From Solea solea (taxonomy: Eukaryota; Chordata; Actinopteri; Pleuronectiformes; Soleidae), in assembly GCF_958295425.1 (NCBI RefSeq), contig NC_081143.1, positions 20,657,322-20,721,321 on the forward strand: a DNA stretch of 64,000 nt, in the 5' to 3' direction. A program made the position numbers and the translations under genes. Below the pieces are notes generated by a model. That model saw nothing but the letters and a program-made list of their open reading frames with translations, was not told the origin of the DNA and did not search any database. This document shows, piece by piece, positions 38,901 to 53,000 of the stretch (positions are counted from its first letter, which is position 1; each line of letters starts with the position of its first letter).

Positions 38901-41684
38901 GCGTAAAAATGTATTTAATTAAATTGTGAACTATTTTTTTTCTATTATTTTTTTATACCAATAAATATGTCAATTACATTGGTATCCAATTTCTCCCTGG
39001 ATGTTATCTCCCTGTTAAAGTAATCACTGGTATGTAAAAACAGAATAAAGCTTTTGTATGCAAGTTTAAAGGATATGTTCCCATCAGGTCAGTCTTAACA
39101 CAATAATCATCCAGTATATTCTGGGTTGATAGAGTTCATTGCTGCTGTCCATACTGGTCCTGAAATGATCTCCTCTGATCCAGATTGATAATGGTCAGTG
39201 TTGTTGCTAAAGCCGCGTCTAAGGCATCTAAGGCATCTAAGGCAAACCTGTGTCTTCTATGAAGTGTTCTTATAATAGTGTTTTGTGAACCCAAACGCCT
39301 GTAACTTCAGAAGATGCCCTTGTGATTTGAGAACATTTTGGTCAACCTTTGTAGTAAAACAAGTTTAAAAAAAACATACTTTGTGTACATTCTTAAAGAT
39401 ATCTACGTTGCATGATCCGCTCTGCCGATACTCTCTCCAGTCTATCTCTGCTTTCCTCAGTGTCACCTCCAATCAACCTCCGACAGCTGACAGAAACGTG
39501 TTCGTTGAAGTAAAAGTGTTCACAGCGATGCTTGCTGCAGTGCACATCTCTCATCCCTGCTGTGCAGCTCTGTCACTCGTCTGCTCAATCACAGCTGATC
39601 TGGGGATGTGCTGCTGAACATTAGTCACATCATGCTAGAAAAATTGATTTTATGGCTCGACTCTGAGGTGATGAGAATGAGATGTGCCTGTTAGAGGATG
39701 GATGGATGAACCACTCTCACTTTACCACATCATCAATTGATCTAGTCACAATCTCCCTTACATATCTCGAGAATGTCTGTGTTCATGGCGTCAATAGTGC
39801 ACATTAGCTGTTATAAAGCGGGACCTTGTGATAAAGGTTGTAAATGTGTGTTTTGTGACTTGTGCTGCTTGTATTTGAGGGTGGTTTTGGGAGTGAAAGA
39901 GGCCTGGTTCCTTTTTGGGTGTAAGATCTGCACCTCCATACAAAAGAGTTAGAGGGGGACATGTGCCAACACATAAAAGGTATGCAATTAGACTTTAGTT
40001 TCAATCTGGCAGGCAGTCTTGCCAACTGCATTGTTAGCTATTGTTTGACTTCAGCGCAGCGAGCCAACACGGCACCAGCTGCAGCACAACATCGCAGCTC
40101 AGGTTTAGTTCTCGAAACAAAGGTTTTCCGGTCGTGGGTCTGGAGGATTTGCACATGCTTCAATGCCTTATTTAATGGCGTGCAGGATCTTTTAAGGTGC
40201 GTTATGTTCTTTGCTGAAGCTCAGATGAAACTGGCAAACTGTAGTATATCATCTTAATAATAGGTGAGCTGTCATCAGTTCGGCATCACACTGTTGTTCC
40301 CATGCTCTATAGTAGCCATATGTTTAAAAGGAGGAAGAGCCTCTTAATCCATTGCCAAAGTGGGATTCCACCTCATTTTGCACTTTGTATTTTGATGACC
40401 CTGCTGTGTATATAATTCCTTCATTGTTCATTTTCTGTTATGATATCTTTAAATATAAATGTGATGCATTTAATGTCATGTCTGATGGACGGAGGACGGA
40501 AGTATAATAGCAGAGCTAGTAAAACGAGAAACTTTAGGTTAAGGAATATCTCATCATGGTGAGATACCTCATGCTAGCAGTGTTTGAACAACAGGAGTCA
40601 CACACTGGAGCTTTCATGACCACTCATCGGGCAAAATGGTAGTTTTTTCCACCTTTGTGTTGTTTGCTATCTTCACTGCATCATCGGAGCTTTTGTTGGT
40701 TAGCGACAAAGCCAGAGGATATTTTTTAAAAGGTCATCCTGATAAACTTTGCTACAATTCTTCCTTTTCAACATAGAGAGACAAATGTGAGGTGATGTTA
40801 CAGTCTCTCCAACACACTATCATCGTCACATTCAGCCTTACTCCATTAAAGAGGGAAATATCGGTTAGAGATATTCAAAAAGAAGGTGTTACCCACTTTC
40901 TATTTTTTTTATTTTTTTTTTATTCAGTGCTATTACCAGGGTTAACAGCATAGCAGAGGATCAAATCTTCAATTTTGTTAAATACATCAGATACTTTTCT
41001 GCATCCAATAAGTTTAAAAACCCTTTAAATGAAGCAATCAGTCAAAAAAGGGCTCTTTGAGTAAACTATTCGGGAAGTCGAAGGTGGCAGCTGCAGATTT
41101 CTTCTTGTAAAGGCTGCAATAATCTCTGATGAAAAGAAATCCCCTCAGGTGACATGAAGAGGTGTATAGTTTCTTTAGCACACTTCAGTATTTGTCAGGC
41201 ACCTAAACAATTTAATAACCGTGTGTTGGAATGTGAAGTCCTTTAGTCGCCCCGAGGCATACCGTATATGTTTCCTTTAAAACATGTATAACAACCATCT
41301 GAGGAGTAATGTAGGAAAACGGTGTTTATATCTCATTAACCAGCTTCCATTATGGGTGAGGTTAGGGTTTTTGCGACTTCACACAAAGCTGCCTTTCAAT
41401 CGGAGTTGAAAATAAATGTCAGCACAGTTTTCTAAACTCAGTAGATAATGTCAAGGGTGTATTGATGTTCTCTAGTGTGAGAGCGCAAGATGTTTTGAGT
41501 CCAAGGCGCTGACAACTCTGTGAAAGCCGGATGCAGCAGTGCGTGGGCTGAATGTAGCTGAGCTCGGGAAGCCAAGTCGGGCTGCACGAAACATGGGGAG
41601 TCCACAGTGGAAGATAAAGAACTTTGTTACTCAAAGTTCAGAATGTTCTGTACGAGGTAATTTACCAAACATGAATCCAGAATT

Positions 41685-41835
41685 GTGCCAATCTCAGCTG
41701 ACAGAGGGCAAAAGGCGACGTAAACCCTGAACACGTTGCCAGTCCATCACAGGGCCACACATAGAGACAAACAACCATCCACTCTCACCTGGAGAAAACC
41801 CACGCACACACACACGGGGAGAACATGCAAACTGC
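41685..41835 (-). mobile_element. SINE fragment
   Basis: The body of the same SINE family: CCAATCTCAGCTGACA, CCAGTCCATCACAGGGCCAC, ACAAACAACCATCCACTCTC and GGGGAGAACATGCAAACT, with an internal deletion. The tRNA-like head is absent. Confidence 0.7.
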
Positions 41836-43185
41836 AGTGGTCAAGGTGTGCAATATGGTGGGCTTGGGAAAAGACAAACATCTATTAGAGTTTGTAAAGA
41901 TGCTACTGTAGCTGAATGAACCGGAAACCAAATTAAACATCTGTCTGTCTATTTAACACATATATATCTGTGAAAACCCACTACATTGGCTTTTTAATCC
42001 CAATTGAGCTCAACTTGATTTTCAAGATGATGCTGCAGATACATTTATGCCCACATTTTTACACAGTGTGGTAAAGTAGGCAAGTGTCTAGTTCTCACAT
42101 GTTATTTACGATGTTGCGTCCTTGCTTTTAAGATTTGCCTTGTTATGTTGCCATGGTGTGAACAAGCACTTTACATTCATCCACACTCCACACAATCCTG
42201 AGTGACAGTCTGACTTCATATTCAGGTTCAGAGTTACTTTTTTTACACTGGCAGGGTCAAAACAACCTAACCGACCACAGCTTTGTGCCTCTTGCTGTCA
42301 GTCCCATTTATCCCTGCAGCTCTGGTTCTGGTCTCTCTGTTCCAGTGTATGAGCTGATGCCAAACCTCTGCGTGATGACTGGACACTCTCATTGACCTGG
42401 ATGACACTTTGACCTGCTTGTAAAACTTTGAAATCCATATGGTTTTGTTGCTAATTGCGGGAGGAAATATAGCCCCCCATTAGAGTTCAGGGACACAACT
42501 TCCACTGAAGATGTGCTTATTTACTCAACTCAGTTCAAAAGGAATGGTTCTACATATAATGGTCAGGACACCCATTAGGTGCTCTGGGTCTCTCAACGTC
42601 AGACACCCTTGCTCAGACCTTTTTATAGTGCAGCCATCTGGAAGCTCTTTTTGGAGACTTCCATGGTGGAGTTTTACTTTTAGTCAACCCAGTGATATTA
42701 AGCATGGTGTGGAGTTTGCTGTTTCCTGGCCGACCAGCAAAACCCTCTTCATGCCACTTGGATGGGCTCATCGAAATCTTCCCAGCCGCTTCACTGGCTC
42801 TGCACCACCAGAGGACAATTACAGTACATTCAGATACATGATACCCGCTGTGGTCTCTCTCCTGCTGCTGGAGCCCATCTGCTTCTAGGTTCCACATGTT
42901 GTGCATTCCGAAACTATACAGTACATAGGAGTGGTTATTTGAGCTGTTTTTTTTTTTTTTTTTATCATTTTGAACCACTGTGGTCATTCTCCTCTGACCA
43001 CAACATGGTATTTTTGCCCAGCAAACTGCCAAAGTGAACTGTTTTCATTTTGTCAATGAATGTGAAGTAAACAAGCCTTTGAACAGGTTAAGATTTAATA
43101 AGTATGAAATTACTTTATTGCTTCCCATCATAGGCAAATGGTATGTGCAGCAAAAAAGACCCAGGTTTTCGACATGCTCAGAACA

Positions 43186-43335
43186 AAGGCCTCTCTCCGT
43201 AGAGTTTGCATGTTCTCCCTGTGTGTACCGTACCGATACGGAACCGTTTCACTCAGTGGAAATGTCAGCTGGGACTGGCTCCTGCGGAACCACGACCCTC
43301 ATGTGGAGGATAAAGCGGTAGACATTGGATGTATG
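43186..43335 (+). mobile_element. SINE fragment in opposite orientation, rearranged
   Basis: The start AAGGCCTCTCTCCGTAGAGT, with GTTTGCATGTTCTCCCTGTG, and the end GTGGAGGATAAAGCGGTAGA match the ends of the SINE body. The middle is replaced or lost. Confidence 0.5.
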
Positions 43336-43689
43336 GTATCTTTTAACACTGCATGCTCTATTTTTTGGTTTTAGGACACAGGTGAGACAACTTCACTACA
43401 TTTTAAGGCTCTTGTACAGTTGAGTAGAGCTCTTGGTTTTCTGGGTTGTGTCAGACAGGCCTGCAGCATATTGAACACATTGGACACGCCCATGGTTTTC
43501 GATTCGCTTCCTATATGGACTACAGCTGGATCTCTTCTTAAAGGGGAGGACAAGCCCGGCGAGAAATGACACGGTGTTTGCAAAATAAAATAAAACAACA
43601 GCTTAGTGTTCACTCAAACCTGGTAGAATCCGCCTGACATGGTGTATTTTGGCATAAACTGGACACAGGAAGACTGTCGCCGCGCTGCA

Positions 43690-44090
43690 TTCAACGAGCA
43701 CCGACGTTGTTCCCCTTAAACGGCAGGACAGACCTGCCCTTTAATGCCTGCCTGTTCCTCCGCCATGTATCCACTGTCGGCATAACACAACAGCGGGACA
43801 CTCAGCTTCTTCATCCCCAGCGTCCTTCTCTGTCCGCCGCGTCAGCACAGAGTTCCTCTCCCTTGCCATGCCCCGGGTCACCTCGCTGCTGCCCGCCCTG
43901 GTGTTCGTTCTCCTGCCGGGCCTGTGCCGGGGATATTTCCCCGAGGAGCGCTGGAGCCCCGAGTCTCCGCTCCTCGCTCCCCGGGTCGTCATCGCCCTGG
44001 TCTGCCGCAACTCGGCGCACTCCCTGCCGCTGTTCCTCGGTGCCATCGAGCGCCTGAACTACCCGAAGGACCGCATTGCGCTGTGGTGAG
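43690..44090 (+). promoter_or_regulatory. colgalt1: CpG-rich promoter / first exon of colgalt1
   Basis: This is the most GC- and CpG-rich stretch of the window, contrasting with AT-rich flanks. It covers the presumed transcription start, the 5' UTR and coding exon 1. No TATA box is apparent, as expected for a broadly expressed gene. Confidence 0.55.
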
Positions 44091-45620
44091 TGTCGTAATA
44101 ATAAAACAAGTGCGTTGTTACATTATTATTATCATCAAAACATGTCTCAACTTTTCTTATGTAAGATGACTATTCAGGGATATATGAAATCACGTCGGTG
44201 GTGCTGTTTTAGCGTCACTCTGGGCTCATGGGGACGCACTTGAGACAGTTATTCAGAAAGGAAAATCAGTGGGGTTGTGAGCAGCTGGTGCCGCTGTGAT
44301 ATCATCTAGAACGCTTTATATCTGCTAATAAGAAATAAATGAGCGGTCATACGAGGACACGTTAGAGCAGCGTGGCTTTTACGCACGGGCGTCTGTCAAG
44401 AACCGTGGCCACGGCAGCGGCGCATAGAGGCAGGGGGGCGTCAGCAGAGCTGTGCCCATGAAAAGTTCCATTCAGTCATAGATCTTCACTCTTTCTCTCA
44501 TCGCCCCTTCAGTCCCCCCCCCCCCCCCCCCCTCTTTTTCTCCCTCCCCTCCCTCCTCAACTTCCACATCTTCGCCTTGCGCTGCAGACTCGAGAGGAAA
44601 CGAAATCAGCTTTGTTGTTGTAAATGTTTCAAATTGTTGCCTCGTGGGCAGTAAACAATCTTAGATAACCCTCGTGCAACGAACTTTGTCTGTGAAGACG
44701 TCAGTTAAAAGCTTCTTAAGGTGCTTCACCGTCCTTTACCCCAGGCTGTGTGACTGTCACCCAGCCCCCATTCTTCCTCATCTCCCCTCTCCAGCACAGC
44801 ACTGCTCACTTCCTCTTATTCTGCTGCAGTGTGTCCAGATGTGTTTTTATAGATGAAGTCAATCTTTCCATCTGAAGGTCACCAAACTCATTCACAGAGA
44901 GGGCTTGAGGATTGAAAAGTGGGTCCAAGTCCAAGTCAACGGCCAAACTAGTTTTTTCTGTCTCATATACCTCCTTGGAGCTTCAGCCCAGATCCTCGTC
45001 GCATTGTTTCTTTCTCCATGTAATCTTACGTTATATTCTTTAATTATGGCCAAAGCAGCTCCTTACGGTCCCTGTTTTCAGAGTCAACCTTTCATTTTGC
45101 TTAAATTTGACTCCACGTGACTCGATGAGGGCTAGCTACTAATGACTATGTCAGCAAAAGGGCAGGAGACGGCTGACATTTACAGATCAGCTATCGACAT
45201 TCAGTCTGGGATTTGTGGTATCAGTAACGGGTTTGTTGTGCACCAGTAGTCTAGTTTTGATAGACATATGAATTTGTACTGTGGGCCAAATGTGGCCATG
45301 GGCCTTGAGTATGATATTGGTTCTCAAAGCGTGGGCCACAGCTACCTGATGGGCCAGGAATGTACTGCAGGTGGACCACAAGAGATCAGAAAAATAAACT
45401 ATTGTCAGAATGTAAAATGAGCTGAATGAGCTGAATGTTTGAATGGCTGGTTATAATTTTATTTCTTAACAAGTGACATGGTTATGGTTAAGAAAAAAAA
45501 AGGCATCAAAGGTTCTTTTTTTTTTTAGCAGGACCTAAAATGAGACATTCAACTGTCTGTGTGTCTCTTAAAACAAACAATAGCCTTGTGTTTTTTTCCC
45601 ATCTGAGCCAGAAATTCCAT

Positions 45621-45667
<47 letters not shown>

Positions 45668-46347
45668 GCTCTGACTGTGGCCATGTGGCAGCATAAGCTC
45701 CGTTTACTGTGCAGCTTTGATCGTGGATCTCCAGTATGTGTCTCTTCCCTGTGTGGAAGACCTGATAGAAAGTTTTGAAATGCATCTTGAAAGAGACATA
45801 AACTTAGCTGCTGGCTGCAGACACCTGTTGATACCTGCAGTTATCGGCATGACAAGATAAGATTGTAAAGGACTTGGCAAGCATTGACACAAAGCACTGC
45901 CTGATGGTGAGGGCTTGCTTTGCAGGGACATGCACAGGTTGCTTATTTTCATTTTTATAAATCTCCCCCCTCTCATCTCCCTCATACCTGTAGGCTCTTC
46001 TGTTGCTGGCATGCAAGTTGTTGCAAATATTTCCATAAATCAGTTTTACTTGCTATACATCTGCTCATTCACAACTTCACAACAGTCAGAGGTGTAAGGA
46101 GACGAGTCGATCACATGCAGGCGTCGGGACGGCACTACTGTGTAAAAGTGCCGCTTTAACACAGTGGGAAACGAACAGCCACAGCACGCCGGCCGTCACT
46201 CTCGACATCAGAGGGATTTTTCGCTGCATTCACTTCTGTCGTATTCACACATTCTTTGGCTCTCGCGGCCAGTCTGTGTCTCTGTCCCTTCCAGACACAC
46301 ACTGAGGGGTTTGTTGTGATAACACAGACAACAGGCCAATGCTTTGC

Positions 46348-46428
<81 letters not shown>

Positions 46429-49400
46429 CTCTGTCTCTCTATTCTGTCAAACTCTGCTTTTAACGACAACAAGGCCTTCAGAGAGTGAAGAGCAAATGTG
46501 CGGATGCATAGTACGTAAATCAGTATAATACTGGTATCATCACAAGCCATTAGAGTCTGTCGTTTGAGTTCATCATACACTCAATGGCCCCTTATTTAAG
46601 TATTATGTGTACCTAATAAAGTGTCAGTGTTCCAAGTGATGTGCGTAACTGGGGCTAAACAATCCATAATTAAAAGCTCTTTAACAATGTTTCAATGAAG
46701 GTCAAAATTGAACTATAAGCTTTTATTCTAGGTTCCTATTAGAGCTGAAACAATTAATCGATTACTAAAATAATCGACAACTATTTTGTTAATCGAGTAA
46801 TCGGTTCAAAGCTTTTTTCATGATTAAAACAAGATTTCTGATTGTTTAAGATTCTTCTTAAATGTCAGTATTTTCTTCATTTCTTTGCTCTGGATAACAA
46901 AGTGAATCATTTTGGTTTATGGACAAAACAAGACATTTGAGAACATCATTATTTCCAGATTTGACGAACACCGATCAACGTTTTCTGATATTTTATCTAT
47001 ACTTATTTTAACTATATATTTTATCGAGAAAATATTCAACAGATTAATGGATTATGAAAATAATCGTTAGTCGCAGCTCTATTTCCTATATTTGTACATC
47101 CGACGAGTGCCTCCCCAGTCATGAACCTCGTCACTGTAGTATAGTGTATCATCACAGCTGTATTGGGTTATGTATTATAATGCAACATTCTCGCCAATAC
47201 GTGGCCCTTTTAATGTGTAGTTGAACAACAGCTGTATCTAAAGGTGAGTGCCTGTTGACCCGATCTGTCCAGGTCTTGCTCACTATCGATCTGTAAATGC
47301 AAAGGAAAGGAACATCTTCATCAAACTTGGCAGGTGACTTACGAAGGGCACCAGCTTGTGCAGTGCTGACTTTGACGCTGTTTGGGTGAGAAATGCAAGA
47401 GATATTGGCAGAGATGCGACAGATGTCTCACATGTTGGACGAGTACTGCGGCAGTTATTTATATTCACGGCGGCTCTGAAGAGCATGTGTGTGTTTTTAA
47501 AGGGCCTCACTCGCAGTGACACACCTGCGGGGAATTATCAGCCGCCTCTGCCGCCTGTGAAGGTCACTCGGTCGCGTTTGTTTCCACAGGTCACTTACAA
47601 GTGTAGGCCCTGAAAACGGCGGAGTCTTGTGTGTCTCTGCTATAGCTGTGAAGACACTGATAGGGTCCTGCTGGACCAGTCCCCTGTGCCAGTTGCCATA
47701 GCAACCAAGGTCGTAGCAAAGACCCAATGCACGTAAGTGATAAGTGAGTCTCCGACAGAGAGAGAGAGTAAACAGTTATAATAGCAGGTGCTCCTCTCGG
47801 TTTACAAGGTGTGCACTTGTCTCTTGGGAAAGTATTGTATAAAAAAACATACAACGTGATTTATTGTGTATGATGTGGGACCCCGATGGAATCTACGCAC
47901 ATTGATGGAAAGCTGCTCTGCTCCCGTGTGTAATATCCTTATGTGGAAAATGTGTTTAGATTTGGGCTTAAAACACAGCCGCAGGGAAGGCCTCCTTCAG
48001 AATTAGGCAACGTCGCGCACTGTGAAGTCACGGCGCTCATTTTTATTCACCTCAGCCAAGCTTTAATAAAAGCATCTGTTCAAACACATCCGGATGTCAT
48101 CCTGAAATGTCCTCTATCACGAGTCAACCGGCACCATCACACTCCTCTCTCATCAGTTTAGTTTCCCACAGCAGAAGCAGCAGCAGCAGCAGCAGGCAGC
48201 TGTTTTCAGTAAACCAGAAATGTGTCTGAGAAACCTGCTGTACTCCTGCTCAGCAGCTGACAGCACAACAGTTTGGCCAGAAACCCCAAAAGAATACTAA
48301 TGTTGCTGTGTAACTGGACGGGATTTGCTCCTGTTTCCACCACGGAAATACTCTATCCGATGACATGATGTCAGAGATGTGTGGTTCTCCAGGTGGCCAA
48401 GACATTACCTAAATGTGGTTTCATGGCTTATTTGTGCACTGTAGCTCAACAAAGTAGCAATCACTTCATACCAATATGTTATTTTCAACATGAACTAATA
48501 ACGATCCCACAGATTCCTTTGTATTTGTTTCAAAATTGGCCTGTAACATTGAGTTTCTGTTGTTTCTGATGCAATATCACTACTACACTTTCCTAAAGTC
48601 TAAGTTGACATCTACAAATGTATTCATTAACAAATCTGCAAATTCTCATATATTAAAAGCTATAAATTACATTTGTTTCCCTCCAGAAACAATAATGGCA
48701 ATAATTGATATGTATTTATAATGACGTTTGTTTTATTTTTCAGTCTAAGATAAAACAAGCATTTCAGTGCCCATCCTTTCTTTTGCCTCACTGTTTATGT
48801 AGAATCCTTTTTTTTTGTGATCATTGAATCCTGCAGAGATGAAGAAAAGCACAGGGATTGCAGCAACTGGGCAAAGGCGGGGTTTTATAACAAAGTTACA
48901 AAGAAACGTCTTTGTGAGTCTCATCTTAACATCGGGGTTCATATTTCATCACAGCTGCACTATAAAAGTCCAAAGGCTTCATACATGTATCAGCCCCTAA
49001 ATCCTAAAGTGATCCTGGATTTGTCAGTTGGAATTTAACAGCTGGTTTTACCGCAGGTCATAGAGCACACTCCAATGTGATCTTATTTATTTCTGTATTT
49101 ATTTATTTTAAATTAGATTTTCTCTTCCCACAGGGTGGCGACAGATCACAACACTGATAACACCACAGCCATCCTCAGAGAGTGGCTCATCAAAGTGCAG
49201 AATGACTATCACTATGTGGAGTGGAGACCTGAAGATGAACCCAGGTACTGTGTTAGTGTGTGTGTGCGTTTTAGCGTGTGTGTGTGTGTGTGCGTGCACA
49301 TACCCCTTGTCAGAACCAGTACCGTCCAAAAATCCCAAAAGCATTTTAGCTGAGTCATGTTTGGGCTGTTTATTTTCTTCTTTTGGGGAGAGCAATATTT

Positions 49401-52400
49401 GTTACACCATTGGAGAATTATATCTTTGAAATGACTCGGCACAAATGTGTTGTTAACAGCTTCAAAGTTCATAAATGGTCTAAAATGACTGTATCGGAAT
49501 AATATTGCTATCGGTAGATACTCAAGGTTTTGATATTTTTGATATACAAAACATTCCTAATAAAAAGATTTGTTTCGCATCATAAATATGTTATTATTGT
49601 GAAGTATACACCCATCCATCCATCCATATCAAAACAAGCACTTTTTCTTTGAAAGTCTGTGAAATATCATCATCTTAATTGCGATATGGTGGTGGAATAT
49701 TGTGTTTGCTCACCCTCAACTGAACAGTTGTTTTTCCCACTCTTTTCCTCCGTACTGGCCCCCATTGACTAGACTTAGACGCTCATTGGAAGCTGATGTA
49801 GAATGCTTAGAAGTGTGTGTGTGTGTGAGTGAGAGAGAGAGAGCGATGGTCGCGTTATGCTCTGTGTCTGTGTTTGCTTCAGTGTCTTTGAAGATGAGTT
49901 GGGGCCTAAGCACTGGAATAACCTCCGCTATGAACATGTGATGAAACTCCGTCAGGCAGCTCTGGACATCGCCCGCGAGGTCTGGGCCGACTACCTGCTG
50001 GTCTGTTTCCCACCATTTAATTTTATATTTTTTTATAAAATATAATGTAGTACTACTTTAATACTGTAATACTTTCCTGCCCTACGTACGAATCAGAATC
50101 AGTTTACATGTGTGCTATACTGCATGGGAAGAATAGAATCTGACAACAAACAGCAGATTAAAAATAGTAAGGTGGCTGGTTCTTAACTACTTTCACGCGC
50201 TCATACATATTTTTTACATTCACGTTACCTGTTATATGCAGAATTCATATGTTATACACGTATCTGATGTGTGATTCAGGCTAAAAACTGTTAAAGGCCC
50301 ACACAGTGAACAGAGACATTGGGACCTTAGCTTTTTATTTCACCAGCTTATAATTTAGTCGACAGATGTTATGGCTTAAGGAAAATTGGTCTGGTGAGAA
50401 ACCTGCACAAGGTTTAAAATGTCAACAGCCGTTCTTTGGACACAGAGCTGCATTTATTCAGACATTGTTGAGCGAACAGACAGGAGCTGCTCATACTCAT
50501 GATCGCTGTGGCTCAATCAATCATTTCAGAGTCCAAAAGTGTGTGATTGTGGTCAGTAATGATGGCCTCTTCCTCCAACCTGCAGGTGGCTGACTGTGAC
50601 AACCTGCTCACCAACCAGGATGTCTTGTGGAAGCTGATGATGGAGAACAAGACCATTGTAGCTCCCATGATGGAGTCCAGAGCTGCATACTCCAACTTCT
50701 GGTGCGGCATGACTTCACAGGTAATACAGACGTTTCTTCCTAAATGCAATTCCTGCAAGAGGCCAGTGCCAATCCCAGCTGACATAGGGCGAAAGGCTGG
50801 GTACACCATGGACAGATTGACAAGAATAATATTATATAACAAAATAATGCTGTAGTGTAGGATTAGAAAATGAATTAATGAATACAAAGTCACATTTAAA
50901 CTTAACCTGTACATACTGTATGTTGCAATATTATACAAGGGCTGAGCTGAGGACTTGAACAATGCAACCATATTTATATCGGCTGTATTTAAATCGACTG
51001 TCAAGCTCATCGGCGGAATTATAAGACGCAACTTTCATGAGATCACTTTCAGAAATACAGTATATTCCTGATTATTGATCATTTTATTATCTTTCACGAG
51101 TAAATCCAGTTTGTACATTGACCTGTTTGCTGTGTTTTAAATGTTGCTCCACTGGAGACTAGACACATTACCAATACATGGAGTTTGTGTTTTTACCTGC
51201 AGGGTTACTACAAGCGGACTCCGGCCTACATGCCAATCCGTAAGCGGGAGCGTCAGGGCTGCTTCGCTGTACCCATGGTCCACTCTACCTACCTGCTGGA
51301 CCTACGGAAAGAGGCCTCCCGTCAGCTCGCGTTTTATCCACCGCACTCCGACTACACCTGGGCTCTGGATGACGTCATCGTCTTTGCCTACTCAGCTCGC
51401 ATGGCAGGTGGGACGAGACTTGTTTTTATTTAATCGCCAGCTGTGTAACAGCTCTCTTACATTTCCTCTGTCTCAGATGTGCAGATGTATGTGTGCAACA
51501 AGGAGACTTATGGCTACTTCCCAGTGCCGATGCGCTCCCACGCGACCTTGCAGGATGAGGAGGAGAGCTTCTTGCACACACACCTCGAGGTTATGGGTGA
51601 GTCAAGACGTCAATACAACTTCTCTTTATGATCAGTGTTTCCCAAACTTTTCCCAACACTTTTAAAAGGTGACAAATATATGTAGTTGCCCAGTTCACAG
51701 TATAAATTGGGACAGGAGCTAATTTGTCCATAATGTTAAAGGATTTCAAATTTCTAATAATATCTCCAAGATCGTTTAGATTGTACATCAACGGCATCAC
51801 GGTGACGCACAAGTCTACTTACGTCACAAATGTATAGATTTCTTTTTAAGTTGTAAGTTATGGGTTTTCCCTGTAATTTGTTATCCATTGTGTATACTCT
51901 CTCTACACCAAGCAAATGATAAACTCTGGTTGAATTTTGTCACAGCTCCTGTTGGTTCCGTGCACCACATCTCTAGAAACCTCTGTTCCGACACATCCTA
52001 CATTCTCTTTGTAACCTTCCCCCCTTTTTTTCCCCTTTTGAAAGTGAAAAATCCTCCATTGGAGCACTCCAGCTTCCTGTCTCCTCCTCCCAAGCAGCCT
52101 AACAAGATCGGCTTTGATGAGGTACACAACCACACACACACACACACTCAATAACTGAAGCATGTGTGTGAGATGTGTCGCCTTTGTGTTCACCCAGGTG
52201 TTCATGATAAATCTGGTGCGGCGGTCTGACCGGCGTGACCGAATGCTAAGAACTCTGTACGAGCAGGAGCTCAGCTGTAAGGTTGTTGCTGCTGTGGATG
52301 GCAAGTACGTTTCTCATCTTGATCCCCCCCCCCCCCCCCCCAACACTGCCCAAGTCATGCGGAGTAGATTGATCTAGGGAGGCAGGGCTGAGGCAAATAA

Positions 52401-52967
52401 CCAGGTGAACAGTAGTCGGGTGCACGTGGTGCTTTTCCGACTCCCTCAATGCATAGTTTGCATCTCATTTGGGGGAATATATAATCCTTATGTAGCCTAC
52501 CCTGTAATTAGAGTGTGTCAGTCAGTCAGTCAGTCATCATCTACCGCTTTATCCTCTGCCAGAGGGTCGCGGGGGGTGCTGTGCCAATCTCAGCTACATC
52601 GGGCGATAGGCAGGGTACACCCTGGACAGTTCGCCAGTCCATCGCAGGGCCACACACAGATAGAGACAAACAACCATAGAGTGTGTCATGTTTATCATAT
52701 TTGATAATGTCATCTCAACCCCACTCACTTTTGTTTCCTGTTGTCCTCCCCACAGACATACTGTACACATGCTTGCTTCATTCATAGTGAGGACCCTCAT
52801 AGACATAATGCATTCCTAACCTTAACCATCACAATTAAGTGCCCAACCCTAAAACCAGGTATTAACCCCCCCCCAAAAAAAAGTCCCCATAATGTGACTG
52901 TGTAAACAGATTTAGGTCCCCACAATGTGAGGAATACCAGATTTTCTCTCTGTCTGTCTCTCTCGCT

Positions 52968-53000
<33 letters not shown>

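Larger units (their letters stand above)
33681..43867. other. Intergenic region slc27a1-colgalt1
   Basis: Ten kilobases with no convincing coding exon. It contains the slc27a1 3' UTR, two good SINE copies and two fragments, a Tc1-like remnant, a nine-base tandem (GGCATCTAA x2.5 near 39225-39245) and the GC-rich colgalt1 promoter at the right edge. Open frames near 42.5-43.0 kb exist on both strands but show no domain I recognise. The rest is AT-rich. Confidence 0.6.

Noticed and set aside
38420..38922. Overlapping 115-152-residue + frames
   Set aside because: They are translations across the SINE at 38517-38900 read antisense; nothing protein-like is conserved.
42511..43037. Open frames of 91-139 residues on both strands
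   Set aside because: Both strands are open without recognisable domains or splice sites, and the frames overlap low-complexity T runs. Not enough to call a gene.
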